A DNA stretch of 64,000 nt from Gammaproteobacteria bacterium. Its GTDB lineage: Bacteria > Pseudomonadota > Gammaproteobacteria > Ga0077536. The stretch is taken from the NCBI GenBank assembly GCA_024235015.1, contig JACKNG010000009.1:124001-188000 (forward strand). Direction: 5' to 3'. The position numbers and the translations under genes are program-made. A model generated the notes under the pieces. It was given only the letters and a program-made list of their open reading frames with translations. It ran no database searches and had not been told where the DNA came from. Within the stretch, counting starts at the first letter, position 1. Every line of letters starts with the position of its first letter. Positions 8,557 to 16,754 of this stretch are shown here, in pieces.

Positions 8557-9176
8557 CGGGAAGCGCTGAGACCAAGCCCTGGGACGCGCGCGCCGCGGCC
8601 TGGCTGATCCGCCCGTTCATCGCCTCGCCACGGGTGATGCCCAACCACTTCACGGCGCTGCGCCTGCTCGTCGGCCTGGCCGGGGCGGTGTGCTTCGCCG
8701 GCGGCAGCGCGCCCAACCTCGCGGCCCTGCTCATCGTCGCCTCCAACTTCCTCGACCACACCGACGGCGAGCTGGCCCGCCTCGGCAACAAGGGCAGCCG
8801 CTTCGGCCACTACTTCGATCTCGCCTCCGATGCCGTGGTCACCGTCGGCATGTTCGTCGGCATCGGCATCGGCCTGCGCGGTGGTGCGCTGGGTGATGCC
8901 GCGGGCTGGATGGGCGGTATCGCCGGGCTGGCGGTGGCACTCATCTTCCAGCTACGCAACGTGATGGAGAGCGCGCACGGCAAGGACGCCACGCGCCAGG
9001 CGCAAGTGGCCGGCTTCGAAGCCGAGGACGTGCTCTACCTGCTGCCGCTGGTGACCCTGACCGGCGGTCTCGAGTGGTTCCTGCGCGCCGCCGCCGTCGG
9101 CGCGCCAGCCGCGGCGGTGTTCGTCACCTGGCAGTACTGGCGCCTGATGTGCGGGCGCCGCCCGGCGGCCCCGTGA
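8553..9176 (+). CDS. CDP-alcohol phosphatidyltransferase family protein
   Basis: A 207-residue membrane protein with the complete signature D-x2-D-G-x2-A-R-x8-G-x3-D-x3-D at residues 68-93 (D68, D71, G72, A75, R76, G85, D89, D93). This family transfers a phospho- or phosphono-alcohol between a CMP-activated donor and an alcohol acceptor, as in PgsA, PssA or choline/ethanolamine phosphotransferases. About five to six spans surround the motif. It overlaps hpnN (ATGA) and hpnA (GTGA), so it is firmly inside the hopanoid operon, where I know of no standard role for it. The phosphonate operon 2.2 kb downstream should supply CMP-aminoethylphosphonate, a plausible donor; that link is inference. A routine phospholipid role is the alternative. 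Confidence 0.9.
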   Translation: MTGSAETKPWDARAAAWLIRPFIASPRVMPNHFTALRLLVGLAGAVCFAGGSAPNLAALLIVASNFLDHTDGELARLGNKGSRFGHYFDLASDAVVTVGMFVGIGIGLRGGALGDAAGWMGGIAGLAVALIFQLRNVMESAHGKDATRQAQVAGFEAEDVLYLLPLVTLTGGLEWFLRAAAVGAPAAAVFVTWQYWRLMCGRRPAAP

Positions 9177-10171
9177 GCATCCTCGTCACCGGTGCCACCG
9201 GCTTCCTCGGCAGCGCGGTCGCCCGCGCGCTCGTCGCCGCCGGTGAAGAAGTTCGCGTACTGACGCGCGCGGGCACCGACCCGGCCAACATCGCCGGGCT
9301 CGACGTCGAAGTCTGTCACGGTGACCTGCTCGACGCGGCCTCGCTGGCGCGCGCCTGCGCCGGCTGCCGTGCGCTCTACCACGTCGCCGCCGATTACCGC
9401 CTGTGGGTACGCGACCCGGCGGTGCTCTACCGGGTCAACGTCGACGGCACGCGCGCCCTGATGGAAGCGGCGCTGGCCGCCGGTATCGAGCGCATCGTCT
9501 ACACGAGCTCGGTGGCGACGCTCGGCCTGCATGCCGACGGCCGCCCGGCCGACGAGGACACCCCGGTCACGCTGGCCGCCATGGTCGGGCATTACAAGCG
9601 CTCGAAGTTCCTCGCCGAGCGCGCCGTCGACGAGCTGGTGTCGACGCGCGGACTGCCTGCGGTGATCGTCAATCCCTCGACGCCGATCGGACCGCGCGAC
9701 ATCAAGCCCACGCCGACCGGGCGCATCGTGCGCGACGCCGCGCTGGGACGCATCCCGGCCTACGTCGACACCGGGCTCAACGTCGCCCACGTCGACGACG
9801 TCGCCGCCGGCCACCTGCTCGCCTTCGCGCGGGGCGAGGTCGGGCGTCGCTACATCCTCGGTGGCGACAACCTGGCCTTGAAGGACATCCTCGGCGTGGT
9901 CGCCGAGTGGTGCGGCCGGCCACCGCCGCGCATCCGCCTGCCGCGGCGCGCGGTCTACCCGGTGGCGTGGGTTGCCGAGGCCTGGGCCCGCCTCACCGAC
10001 GGCCCCGAGCCGCAGGCCACCGTCGACGGCCTGCGCATGGCGAAGAAGAAGATGTATTTCGATTGCGCGCGGGCGCGCCGCGAACTCGGCTATACCAGCC
10101 GTCCGGCGCGCGCGGCCATCGTCGACGCGCTGGCCTGGTTCGAGGCGCGCGGCATGCTCGCCAGGCGCTGA
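9173..10171 (+). CDS. hpnA: Hopanoid-associated sugar epimerase HpnA
   Basis: A 332-residue extended short-chain dehydrogenase/NAD-dependent epimerase. Seen: the nucleotide-binding TGATGFLG at the N-terminus, a D-x-L strand ending CHGDLLD, and the catalytic YKRSK (Y-x3-K form) after YTSSVATLG. HpnA is consistently linked with hopanoid loci, but its exact substrate is not established. GTG 9173 starts in the upstream stop codon (GTGA, 4-bp overlap), and the next residues SILVTGATGFLG match the family start. Its stop lies one base from the stop of the convergent hpnL-like gene, leaving no room for a terminator. Confidence 0.9.
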   Translation: MSILVTGATGFLGSAVARALVAAGEEVRVLTRAGTDPANIAGLDVEVCHGDLLDAASLARACAGCRALYHVAADYRLWVRDPAVLYRVNVDGTRALMEAALAAGIERIVYTSSVATLGLHADGRPADEDTPVTLAAMVGHYKRSKFLAERAVDELVSTRGLPAVIVNPSTPIGPRDIKPTPTGRIVRDAALGRIPAYVDTGLNVAHVDDVAAGHLLAFARGEVGRRYILGGDNLALKDILGVVAEWCGRPPPRIRLPRRAVYPVAWVAEAWARLTDGPEPQATVDGLRMAKKKMYFDCARARRELGYTSRPARAAIVDALAWFEARGMLARR

Positions 10172-10172
10172 T

Positions 10173-11189
10173 TCAGCCGGTTCCGGGCTCCGCCTCGATG
10201 CGCGCCACCGCCGCCGGCGTCACTGCGTAGGCCGACGCCAGCACGAGACTGAGCCCGATCCACAACAGGTCGCGGAAGCGCCGCACCAGGGCGGTGGCGA
10301 CCCCGGCCGAGGCCACCCCGGTGAGGGTGCCGACGCCGACCAGGAAGGCCCCTTCCTGCGCCCCCAGGCCGGCCGGGATGAAGAACGCCGCCGTGCGCAC
10401 CGCCTGCACCATGCATTCGATCATCCAGGCCTCGGCGAAACTCACCGGGTAGCCGACGAAGTCCATGATCAACCACACCTCGACCACCCCCAGCACCCAG
10501 TTGGCCATGGCGAAGACGAACGACCACGCCAGGCGCGTGCCGTGGCGGCCATAGAAGTGTTCGAACTGGCGGTCGATGTCCTCCGCGGCGACGATCGCCC
10601 CGGCCAGCCGCTGGCCGAAGCGCGAGCGTCCCAGGCGCCGCGCGACCAGGCTGGACAGGCGCAGGCGCTGCATGAGGAAGAACACCACCGCGCACAGCAC
10701 GATGAAGGCGAGCCCGAGCACCGCGGCAATCTTGTGCGCACCGTCGATCTCGCCGTGGCCGAGCAGCATGGCGACGCCGACAGCCACGAACAGCACCAGC
10801 GAGAACATGCTGGTGGTCTTGGCGATGACCAGCGAGGCGCCGGCGTCGCGCAACGGGATGCCCCAGTTGACCTTGAGCAGCCAGGCCTTGATCGGCTCGC
10901 CGCCGAGCGAGGCGGTGGGGGTGATGTTGTTGTAGGCCTCGCCGATCATGCGCACCACGAACATGCGCCCCGCCCAGCGACCGTCGAGCGGCGCCGCCGG
11001 CAGGGCGACGTGCCAGCTCACCGCGTCGGCGCCGAAGTAGAGCGCATACACCGCGAGGACCGCGCACATGCCGCCGATACCGACCGCGCTGACCTGCTGC
11101 CACAGCAGGTCGAGATCGGTGCGCCACAGCACCGCCGCCAGCAGCACGACGCCGAGCAGGAGAAAGAGGATCTTGGCGAATCTGAGCAT
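10173..11189 (-). CDS. hpnL: HpnL-like membrane protein (LPG-synthase TM / flippase-like family)
   Basis: A 338-residue integral membrane protein with about eight spans of the lysylphosphatidylglycerol-synthase transmembrane (UPF0104, flippase-like) family. Seen: EAYNNITPTASLGGEP near residue 90 and the C-terminal FFIPAGLGAQEGAF motif, both characteristic. The hopanoid-linked branch is called HpnL. Related domains flip lipids or lipid-linked groups. It is the only gene on the - strand here, convergent with hpnA (one base between stops) and divergent from the phosphonate operon. It could therefore serve either pathway, for instance flipping a phosphonolipid. ATG 11189 is the first Met before the first span. 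Confidence 0.82.
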   Translation of the reverse strand: MLRFAKILFLLLGVVLLAAVLWRTDLDLLWQQVSAVGIGGMCAVLAVYALYFGADAVSWHVALPAAPLDGRWAGRMFVVRMIGEAYNNITPTASLGGEPIKAWLLKVNWGIPLRDAGASLVIAKTTSMFSLVLFVAVGVAMLLGHGEIDGAHKIAAVLGLAFIVLCAVVFFLMQRLRLSSLVARRLGRSRFGQRLAGAIVAAEDIDRQFEHFYGRHGTRLAWSFVFAMANWVLGVVEVWLIMDFVGYPVSFAEAWMIECMVQAVRTAAFFIPAGLGAQEGAFLVGVGTLTGVASAGVATALVRRFRDLLWIGLSLVLASAYAVTPAAVARIEAEPGTG

Positions 11190-11356
11190 GCCGTCGGGGG
11201 ATCGGGTAACTGCGCCTGGCGGACCGGCGCGGCACTATCGCATAGCGGCCGGATCCACATCAATTTGATGCCGGTTTCCGGTTGCGGCGGCGCGGCAGCC
11301 CAAAGTAACCTTGCCGCGCCGCAAAAGCGGCCTTCCATGCCAAGGTGATCACGACC

Positions 11357-12109
11357 ATGTCGTCAACCGCCCCGACTGCCCCCGCCGCCCCGGACAGCCC
11401 GCTCGCCCGCCGCATCGCCGAACTCGATCTCGAGGCGTTGCGCACGCGTTTTCGCGACAACGACGAGTTCATCGCCATTCCCGGGTTCATGCCGGCGGCC
11501 GGCCTCGAGCCACTGCTGGCCGCGCTGCCGGCGCTGGAACCGCGCATCCACCGCAATTTCATTCCCGGCCACAAGAAGGGCGGCAGTACCTCGCGCTACG
11601 ACCTCGACGCGGTGGCCCCGGCCTATCCCGCGTTCTACAACGACCCCGCCCTGCTCGACTTCCTGCGTCGCCTGACCGGGCAGGATCTCAAGATCTGCCC
11701 GCCCGACGACCCGCACACCTACGCGCTCTACTACTACACCGAGCCGGGCGACCACATCGGCTGGCACTACGACACTTCGTATTACAAGGGCAGCCGCTAC
11801 ACCATCCTGCTCGGCCTGGTCGACGATTCGAGCTGCCGGCTGGAATGGGAACTGCACCGCGAGGACGCGGGTCGCGAGACCGTGCACGGCGGCACGGCGT
11901 TGAGCCCGGGCATGCTGGTGGTGTTCAACGGCGACAAGCTGTGGCACCGCGTCACCCCGGCCGCGGCCGGCGATCGGCGGGTCGCGCTGACCCTGGAATA
12001 CGTCACCAGCCACGCCATGCACCCACTGCGGCGCTTCGTCTCCAACATGAAAGACGCCATCGCCTACTTCGGTTTCCGCCAGGTCTTCGCCCGCGGCGCG
12101 CGGCGCTGA
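11357..12109 (+). CDS. 2-oxoglutarate/Fe(II)-dependent oxygenase heading the phosphonate operon
   Basis: A 250-residue protein with the non-haem iron triad H137-x-D139 (GWHYDTSY) and H197 (LWHRVTP), followed by R207/R208 suited to bind 2-oxoglutarate. Together these predict a double-stranded beta-helix dioxygenase. The substrate is unknown. As first gene of an operon ending in aminoethylphosphonate synthesis, hydroxylation of the phosphonate or of its lipid conjugate is a reasonable guess. It is not obviously of the PhnY*/PhyH type. ATG 11357 is chosen because AAGGTG at 11342-11347 is spaced nine bases ahead; that element contains the alternative GTG 11345. The stop overlaps the next start (ATGA-type junction at 12107-12111). 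Confidence 0.8.
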   Translation: MSSTAPTAPAAPDSPLARRIAELDLEALRTRFRDNDEFIAIPGFMPAAGLEPLLAALPALEPRIHRNFIPGHKKGGSTSRYDLDAVAPAYPAFYNDPALLDFLRRLTGQDLKICPPDDPHTYALYYYTEPGDHIGWHYDTSYYKGSRYTILLGLVDDSSCRLEWELHREDAGRETVHGGTALSPGMLVVFNGDKLWHRVTPAAAGDRRVALTLEYVTSHAMHPLRRFVSNMKDAIAYFGFRQVFARGARR

Positions 12110-12855
12110 TGAAGGCCATTCTCCTCGCCGCCGGGGTCGGCAAGCGCCTCGGCGGCGTCCATGACGGTCCCAAATGCTTGCTCGAGTTCGCCGGGCGCAG
12201 CCTGCTCGAACGCCACTTCGAGGCCCTCGATGCGGTCGGCGTCGACGGCGTGACCCTGTGCCTGGGCCACGCCGCCGAGGCCATCGTCGCGGCCATCCCG
12301 CCGCGCTGGCGCGCGCGCACCGTGGTCCACTACAACCCGCTCTACACCCTGGGCTCGGTGATTTCGCTGTGGTGCGCGCGCCAGGCGCTCGCCAGCGGCG
12401 ACGCCGTGCTGGTCATGGACGCCGACGTGCTCTACCACCGCGACATCCTCGCCCGCCTCGCCGCCAGCCGGCAGGCCGGCGTCTTTCTCATCGATCGCGA
12501 CTTCGTCCCCGGTGACGAGCCGGTCAAGATCTGCCTCGACGGCGCGCGCATCGTCGAATTCCGCAAGCGCCTGCCCCCTGACCTTCGCTATACTGCCATC
12601 GGCGAGTCGGTCGGCTTCTTCAAGTTCGATGCCGCCACCGCCCTCGAACTCGCCCAGCGGCTCGGGGCCTACGTCGCCGACGACCGCCGCGAGCAACCCC
12701 ACGAGGAGACGCTGCGTGACCTCGCACTCGACCCGGCGCTGCACATCGCCGTCGAGGATGTCACCGGCCTGCCGTGGATCGAGATCGATTTCCCCGAAGA
12801 CATAGCACGAGCGACGCAGGACATCCTGCCCCGGGTCGATGACGCCACCACCTGA
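12109..12855 (+). CDS. Nucleotidyltransferase, probable CTP:aminoethylphosphonate cytidylyltransferase
   Basis: A 248-residue MobA/LicC-like nucleotidyltransferase with an intact signature: LAAGVGKRL (residues 6-14, G-x-G-x-R), GPK at 20-22 and the metal-binding D104-A-D106. It has a WIEIDFPEDI-type C-terminal motif. LicC and PntC enzymes of this class activate phosphocholine or aminoethylphosphonate with CTP. Being inside a phosphonate operon, CMP-aminoethylphosphonate formation is the best guess; a sugar nucleotide role is possible. Start and stop both overlap neighbours: it begins in the oxygenase stop codon and its last 17 bp overlap the PEP mutase start, so its translation is likely coupled to both. 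Confidence 0.85.
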   Translation: MKAILLAAGVGKRLGGVHDGPKCLLEFAGRSLLERHFEALDAVGVDGVTLCLGHAAEAIVAAIPPRWRARTVVHYNPLYTLGSVISLWCARQALASGDAVLVMDADVLYHRDILARLAASRQAGVFLIDRDFVPGDEPVKICLDGARIVEFRKRLPPDLRYTAIGESVGFFKFDAATALELAQRLGAYVADDRREQPHEETLRDLALDPALHIAVEDVTGLPWIEIDFPEDIARATQDILPRVDDATT

Positions 12856-14494
12856 ACCAAGCCCGCGACCACGCAAGACCACCCAGCTGCGCCAGCTGCT
12901 GACCTCGCCCACACTCGACTTCATCCTCGAAGCGCACAACGGCATCAGCGCGCGCGTGGTCGAGGAAGCCGGTTTCAAGGGCATCTGGGCCAGTGGCCTG
13001 GCCTTGTCCGCGCAGTTCGGCGTGCGCGACAACAACGAGGCGAGCTGGACCCAGGTCGTCGACATGGTCGAATTCATGGCCGACGTCACCGGCGTGCCCA
13101 TCCTGCTCGACGGCGACACCGGCTACGGCAACTTCAACAACATGCGCCGGCTGGTCCACAAGCTCGAGCAGCGCGGCGTGGCCGGCGTGTGCATCGAGGA
13201 CAAGCTGTTCCCCAAGACCAACAGCTTTATCGACGGCGAGCGCCAGGAACTCGCTGACATCGACGAGTTCTGCGGCAAGATCGCCGCCGGCAAGGATTCG
13301 CAGCGCGACGACGACTTCTGCGTGGTGGCGCGCGTCGAGGCCTACATCGCCGGCTGGGACACGACCGAGGCGCTGCGGCGCGCGGAGGCCTACCGCCAGG
13401 CCGGCGCCGACGCCATCCTCATCCACAGCGCATGGTCGCGGCCCGACCAGATCCTCGAGTTCGCCCGCGAGTGGGCGGCGCGCGCGCCGCTCGTGATCGT
13501 ACCGACCAAGTACTACGCGACGCCCACCGCGCTGTTCCGCGAAGCGCGCATCAACCTCGTCATCTGGGCCAACCACATGATTCGCTCCGCGGTCAGTGCG
13601 ATGCAGGAGACGGCGCGACGCATCTTCGAAGACGAATCGCTGATCGAGGTCGAAGACCAGGTCGCCAGCGTCAAGGAGATCTTCCGCCTGCAGGGCGCCG
13701 ACGAGCTGGCCGAGGCGGAGCGCCGCTATTTCCTCGGCAGCCGCCGCGACGCCCGCGCCATCGTCCTCGCGGCGAGCCGCGGCGACGGCCTCGCCGATCT
13801 CACCGACGACCGCCCCAAGGTCATGCTGCCGGTCAACGGCAAGCCGCTGCTGCACCGCCTGGTCGAAGCGTGCAAGCGCGTGCACATCGACAAGGTCACG
13901 GTGGTCGCCGGCTACCGCGCCGAGAGCATCGAGGCGCCGGGCATCGAGCGCGTGGTCAATACCGACTATGCCGCGACCGGCGAGCTGGCCTCGCTCGAAT
14001 GCGCGCGGGCGAGTTTCCGCGACGACATGGTGGTGCTGTACGGCGACCTCATGTTCCGCGGCTACGTACTGCGCAGCCTGGTCGAGTCGGAACACCCGCT
14101 GACCGTGGTGGTCGATTCGCAGCCGCCCGGGCACGAAACCAGCGGCGCCCCCGATTACGCCTACTGCTCGGCCATCGACGACCGCGCACTGTGGGAACAG
14201 GACGTGTGGCTGGAACACGTCTCGCGCGAGGCGAGCCGCGACGGCCGCGCGGCCGACGGCCGCTGGATCGGCATGCTGCGCACGCGTGGCGAGGGCCGGC
14301 GCTGGCTGACCGCGGCCCTCGACCGCCTCCTCGGCCGCGACGACTTCGCCACGCTCAGCATGCGTGACCTGATCAACGAACTCGTCGCTGCCGGCCACCC
14401 GATCCGGGTCATCTACGTGCACGGCCACTGGATGGACGTCAACTCGCTGCGCGATCTCGAACACGCGGGGCAGTTCACCCTCGGCCAGCGCTGA
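12839..14494 (+). CDS. Phosphoenolpyruvate mutase fused to a nucleotidyltransferase domain
   Basis: A 551-residue fusion. Residues about 1-295 are PEP mutase (PepM), which makes the C-P bond by converting phosphoenolpyruvate to phosphonopyruvate. The hallmark EDK-x5-NS is present as E120-D-K-L-F-P-K-T-N-S129, with DGDTGYGN at 91-98 and DNNEAS near 62, which separates it from isocitrate-lyase-type relatives. Residues about 300-551 are a nucleotidyltransferase-like domain. Its loop reads LAASRGDGL, so the usual Gly is Ser and the usual Arg is Gly relative to the standard G-x-G-x-R, while RPK and the YGD metal Asp are kept. That domain may be altered in specificity or weakly active; the form could be normal for PepM fusions. 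It overlaps the preceding gene by 17 bp. Confidence 0.93.
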   Translation: MTPPPEPSPRPRKTTQLRQLLTSPTLDFILEAHNGISARVVEEAGFKGIWASGLALSAQFGVRDNNEASWTQVVDMVEFMADVTGVPILLDGDTGYGNFNNMRRLVHKLEQRGVAGVCIEDKLFPKTNSFIDGERQELADIDEFCGKIAAGKDSQRDDDFCVVARVEAYIAGWDTTEALRRAEAYRQAGADAILIHSAWSRPDQILEFAREWAARAPLVIVPTKYYATPTALFREARINLVIWANHMIRSAVSAMQETARRIFEDESLIEVEDQVASVKEIFRLQGADELAEAERRYFLGSRRDARAIVLAASRGDGLADLTDDRPKVMLPVNGKPLLHRLVEACKRVHIDKVTVVAGYRAESIEAPGIERVVNTDYAATGELASLECARASFRDDMVVLYGDLMFRGYVLRSLVESEHPLTVVVDSQPPGHETSGAPDYAYCSAIDDRALWEQDVWLEHVSREASRDGRAADGRWIGMLRTRGEGRRWLTAALDRLLGRDDFATLSMRDLINELVAAGHPIRVIYVHGHWMDVNSLRDLEHAGQFTLGQR

Positions 14495-14524
14495 CCCCAT
14501 GCTCCACCGCGGAGGCTTTGCCGC

Positions 14525-15673
14525 ATGATCCATGCCCGTGACTTCGTCGACGCTGCCCGCGCGCGCGGCTTCGACTTCTACGCCGGCGTGCCCTGTTCGT
14601 TCCTGACCCCGTTCATCAATTACGTCATCGGCGACGCCACGCTGGACTACGTCTCGGCGGCCAACGAGGGCGACGCGGTCGCCATCGCCGCCGGCGCCAC
14701 CCTCGGCGGCCGACGCGGCGTGGCCATGATGCAGAACTCGGGCCTCGGCAACGCGGTCAGCCCGCTGACCTCGCTGACCTGGACCTTCCGTATTCCCATC
14801 CTGGTCGTGTGCACCCACCGCGGCGCGCCCGGCGTCGCCGACGAGCCGCAGCACGAATTGATGGGCACCATCACCGAGCGCCTGTTCGAGACCATGGACG
14901 TGCCCTGGCTGGGCTTCCCGCGCGAGGTCACCGCCATCGCGCCGGCGCTCGACGCGGTCGACGCCCATGCCGCGGACAGCGCGCGACCGCATGCCCTGAT
15001 CATGCAGAAGGGCACCTGCGAGCCGTTTGCACTGGCCGCGCAGCCACCCGCGCCGGTGCCGGCGCGGGTCACCATCGGTGGCAGCGGTCACGGCCGCGCG
15101 CCCGCGGCGCGCCTGTCGCGCCACGCGGTCCTGTCGCGGCTGGTCGCCGGCACCGATGCCGCAACCACGGTGGTCATTGCCACCACCGGTTTCACCGGCC
15201 GCGAGCTCTATGCCATCGACGACCGTCCCAACCAGCTCTACATGGTGGGCTCGATGGGCTGCGCCGCTTCGCTCGGCCTCGGCCTCGCGCTGGCCCGGCC
15301 CGACCTGCGCGTGGTCGTCGCCGACGGCGACGGTGCCGCGCTGATGCGCATGGGCAACCTCGCCACCGTCGGTGCCTACGCCCCGCCCAACCTCGTCCAC
15401 CTGTTGCTCGACAACGAGGCCCACGACTCGACCGGCGCCCAGGGCACGGTCTCGGCCCACACCGACTTCGCGGCCATCGCCGCGGCCTGCGGTTACCGCA
15501 GCGTGCTGCGCGGCGACGAGCTCGACGACGTCGACGCCGTGCTCGCGACGCCGGCCGGCCCGGCCTTCCTGCACCAGAAAATCTGCACCGGCACCCTCGA
15601 CGACCTGCCGCGGCCGAAGATCACGCCGCCACAGGTGCTCGAGCGCCTGATGCGCCATATCGGAACCCGCTGA
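14525..15673 (+). CDS. Phosphonopyruvate decarboxylase
   Basis: A 382-residue thiamine-diphosphate enzyme that decarboxylates phosphonopyruvate to phosphonoacetaldehyde, pulling the unfavourable PEP mutase step forward. Seen: the N-terminal pyrimidine-binding half with AANEGDAVAIAAG (catalytic Glu) and the C-terminal TPP motif GDGAALMRMGN...LLLDNEAHDSTG. GVPCSFLTP near the start is typical of the family (AepY/Ppd). ATG 14525 follows GGAGG at 14512-14516. It sits 30 bp after the PepM fusion, and its stop overlaps the start of the transaminase gene by one base (TGATG). Confidence 0.93.
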   Translation: MIHARDFVDAARARGFDFYAGVPCSFLTPFINYVIGDATLDYVSAANEGDAVAIAAGATLGGRRGVAMMQNSGLGNAVSPLTSLTWTFRIPILVVCTHRGAPGVADEPQHELMGTITERLFETMDVPWLGFPREVTAIAPALDAVDAHAADSARPHALIMQKGTCEPFALAAQPPAPVPARVTIGGSGHGRAPAARLSRHAVLSRLVAGTDAATTVVIATTGFTGRELYAIDDRPNQLYMVGSMGCAASLGLGLALARPDLRVVVADGDGAALMRMGNLATVGAYAPPNLVHLLLDNEAHDSTGAQGTVSAHTDFAAIAAACGYRSVLRGDELDDVDAVLATPAGPAFLHQKICTGTLDDLPRPKITPPQVLERLMRHIGTR

Positions 15674-16746
15674 TGCGAACCATCCTGCTCAATCCCGGCC
15701 CCGTCACCTTGAGCGCGCGCGTGCGCGCGGCCCTCACCGGGCCCGACCTGTGCCATCGCGAGGTCGAGTTCCTCGACCTGCAGGACCGCCTGCGCCGCAA
15801 GTTGCGCGAGGTCTACGCCCGCGACGACACGACCTGGGGCGCGGTGCTGCTGACCGGTTCCGGCACGGCCGCCGTGGAAGCCATGGTGGCGAGTTGCGTA
15901 CCGCGGGACGGCCGCCTGCTGGTGGTCGAAAACGGCGTCTACGGCGAGCGCATGCGGCGCATCGCGGCGGCCCACGGCATCGACTGTGCGAGCGTGCAGG
16001 CCGCCTGGGGCGAGGCCATCGACCTCGCCGGCGTGCGCGCGGCGCTGGGCACGGGCGGCTACAGCCACGTCGCGGTCGTCCACCACGAGACCACCACCGG
16101 GCGCCTCAACGACCTCGCACCGCTCGCCGACGCCTGCCGCGAGCACGGTGCTCGGCTGCTGCTCGACACGGTGTCGAGCTTCGGCGCCGAGGCCATCGAC
16201 TTCGACGCCTGGCCCATCGACGCCTGCGCGGCGACGGCCAACAAGTGCCTGCACGGCGTACCGGGCACCGCTTTCGTCATCGCCAGACGCGCGGCCCTGG
16301 CGGCGCTCGAACAGCCGCGCACGGTCTACCTCGATCTCGCCGAGTACCTCGCCCGGCAGGATGGCCGCGGCACGCCCTTCACGCAGTCGGTGCAGACCTT
16401 CTACGCACTCGACGCGGCACTCGACGAGTTCTTCGAAGCGGGTGGCTGGCGCGCGCGCCAGGCCCTGTTCCGCCAGCGCATGGCGGCGATCCGCGCGCAC
16501 CTGGAACGACTCGGCGTGCGCCCGTTGCTGCCTGCCGGCGAGAGTTCCTGCGTACTGGAGGCCTACGAGTTGCCGGCGGGACGTACCTACGCCGAGCTGC
16601 ACGCCGCGCTCAAGGCGCGCGGCTTCGTCATCTACGCCGGCCAGGGCGCGCTGTCCGAGCGCGTGTTCCGCATCTCGGCGATGGGTGACATCGGCGCGGA
16701 CGACCTCGAGCGCCTGCTCGCCGCCTGCGGCGAAATCCTGGGCTGA
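15673..16746 (+). CDS. phnW: 2-aminoethylphosphonate aminotransferase
   Basis: A 357-residue class-V, fold-type I PLP aminotransferase. In a biosynthetic operon it converts phosphonoacetaldehyde to 2-aminoethylphosphonate. Seen: the family start ILLNPGPVTLS, CHREVEF, LLTGSGTAAVEA (phosphate-cup region), the cofactor Asp in LLDTVSSFG and the Schiff-base lysine K191 in TANKCLHGVPG. Lengths and motifs fit PhnW, which normally works in degradation with alanine/pyruvate, but here no phosphonatase (phnX) is present and PEP mutase is, so the synthetic direction is inferred. ATG 15673 overlaps the decarboxylase stop. It is the last gene of the operon. Confidence 0.92.
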   Translation: MRTILLNPGPVTLSARVRAALTGPDLCHREVEFLDLQDRLRRKLREVYARDDTTWGAVLLTGSGTAAVEAMVASCVPRDGRLLVVENGVYGERMRRIAAAHGIDCASVQAAWGEAIDLAGVRAALGTGGYSHVAVVHHETTTGRLNDLAPLADACREHGARLLLDTVSSFGAEAIDFDAWPIDACAATANKCLHGVPGTAFVIARRAALAALEQPRTVYLDLAEYLARQDGRGTPFTQSVQTFYALDAALDEFFEAGGWRARQALFRQRMAAIRAHLERLGVRPLLPAGESSCVLEAYELPAGRTYAELHAALKARGFVIYAGQGALSERVFRISAMGDIGADDLERLLAACGEILG

Positions 16747-16754
16747 GGGACGGT

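Noticed and set aside
12761..15658. Very long (965-codon) open frame on the - strand
   Set aside because: It is antisense to the PepM, decarboxylase and neighbouring genes. The translation is low-complexity (His/Gln/Arg/Val-rich), a product of high GC codon use.
15673..16746. Phosphonate degradation (PhnW/PhnX) locus
   Set aside because: No phosphonoacetaldehyde hydrolase or phosphonate transporter is present, while PEP mutase and the decarboxylase are, which points to synthesis.
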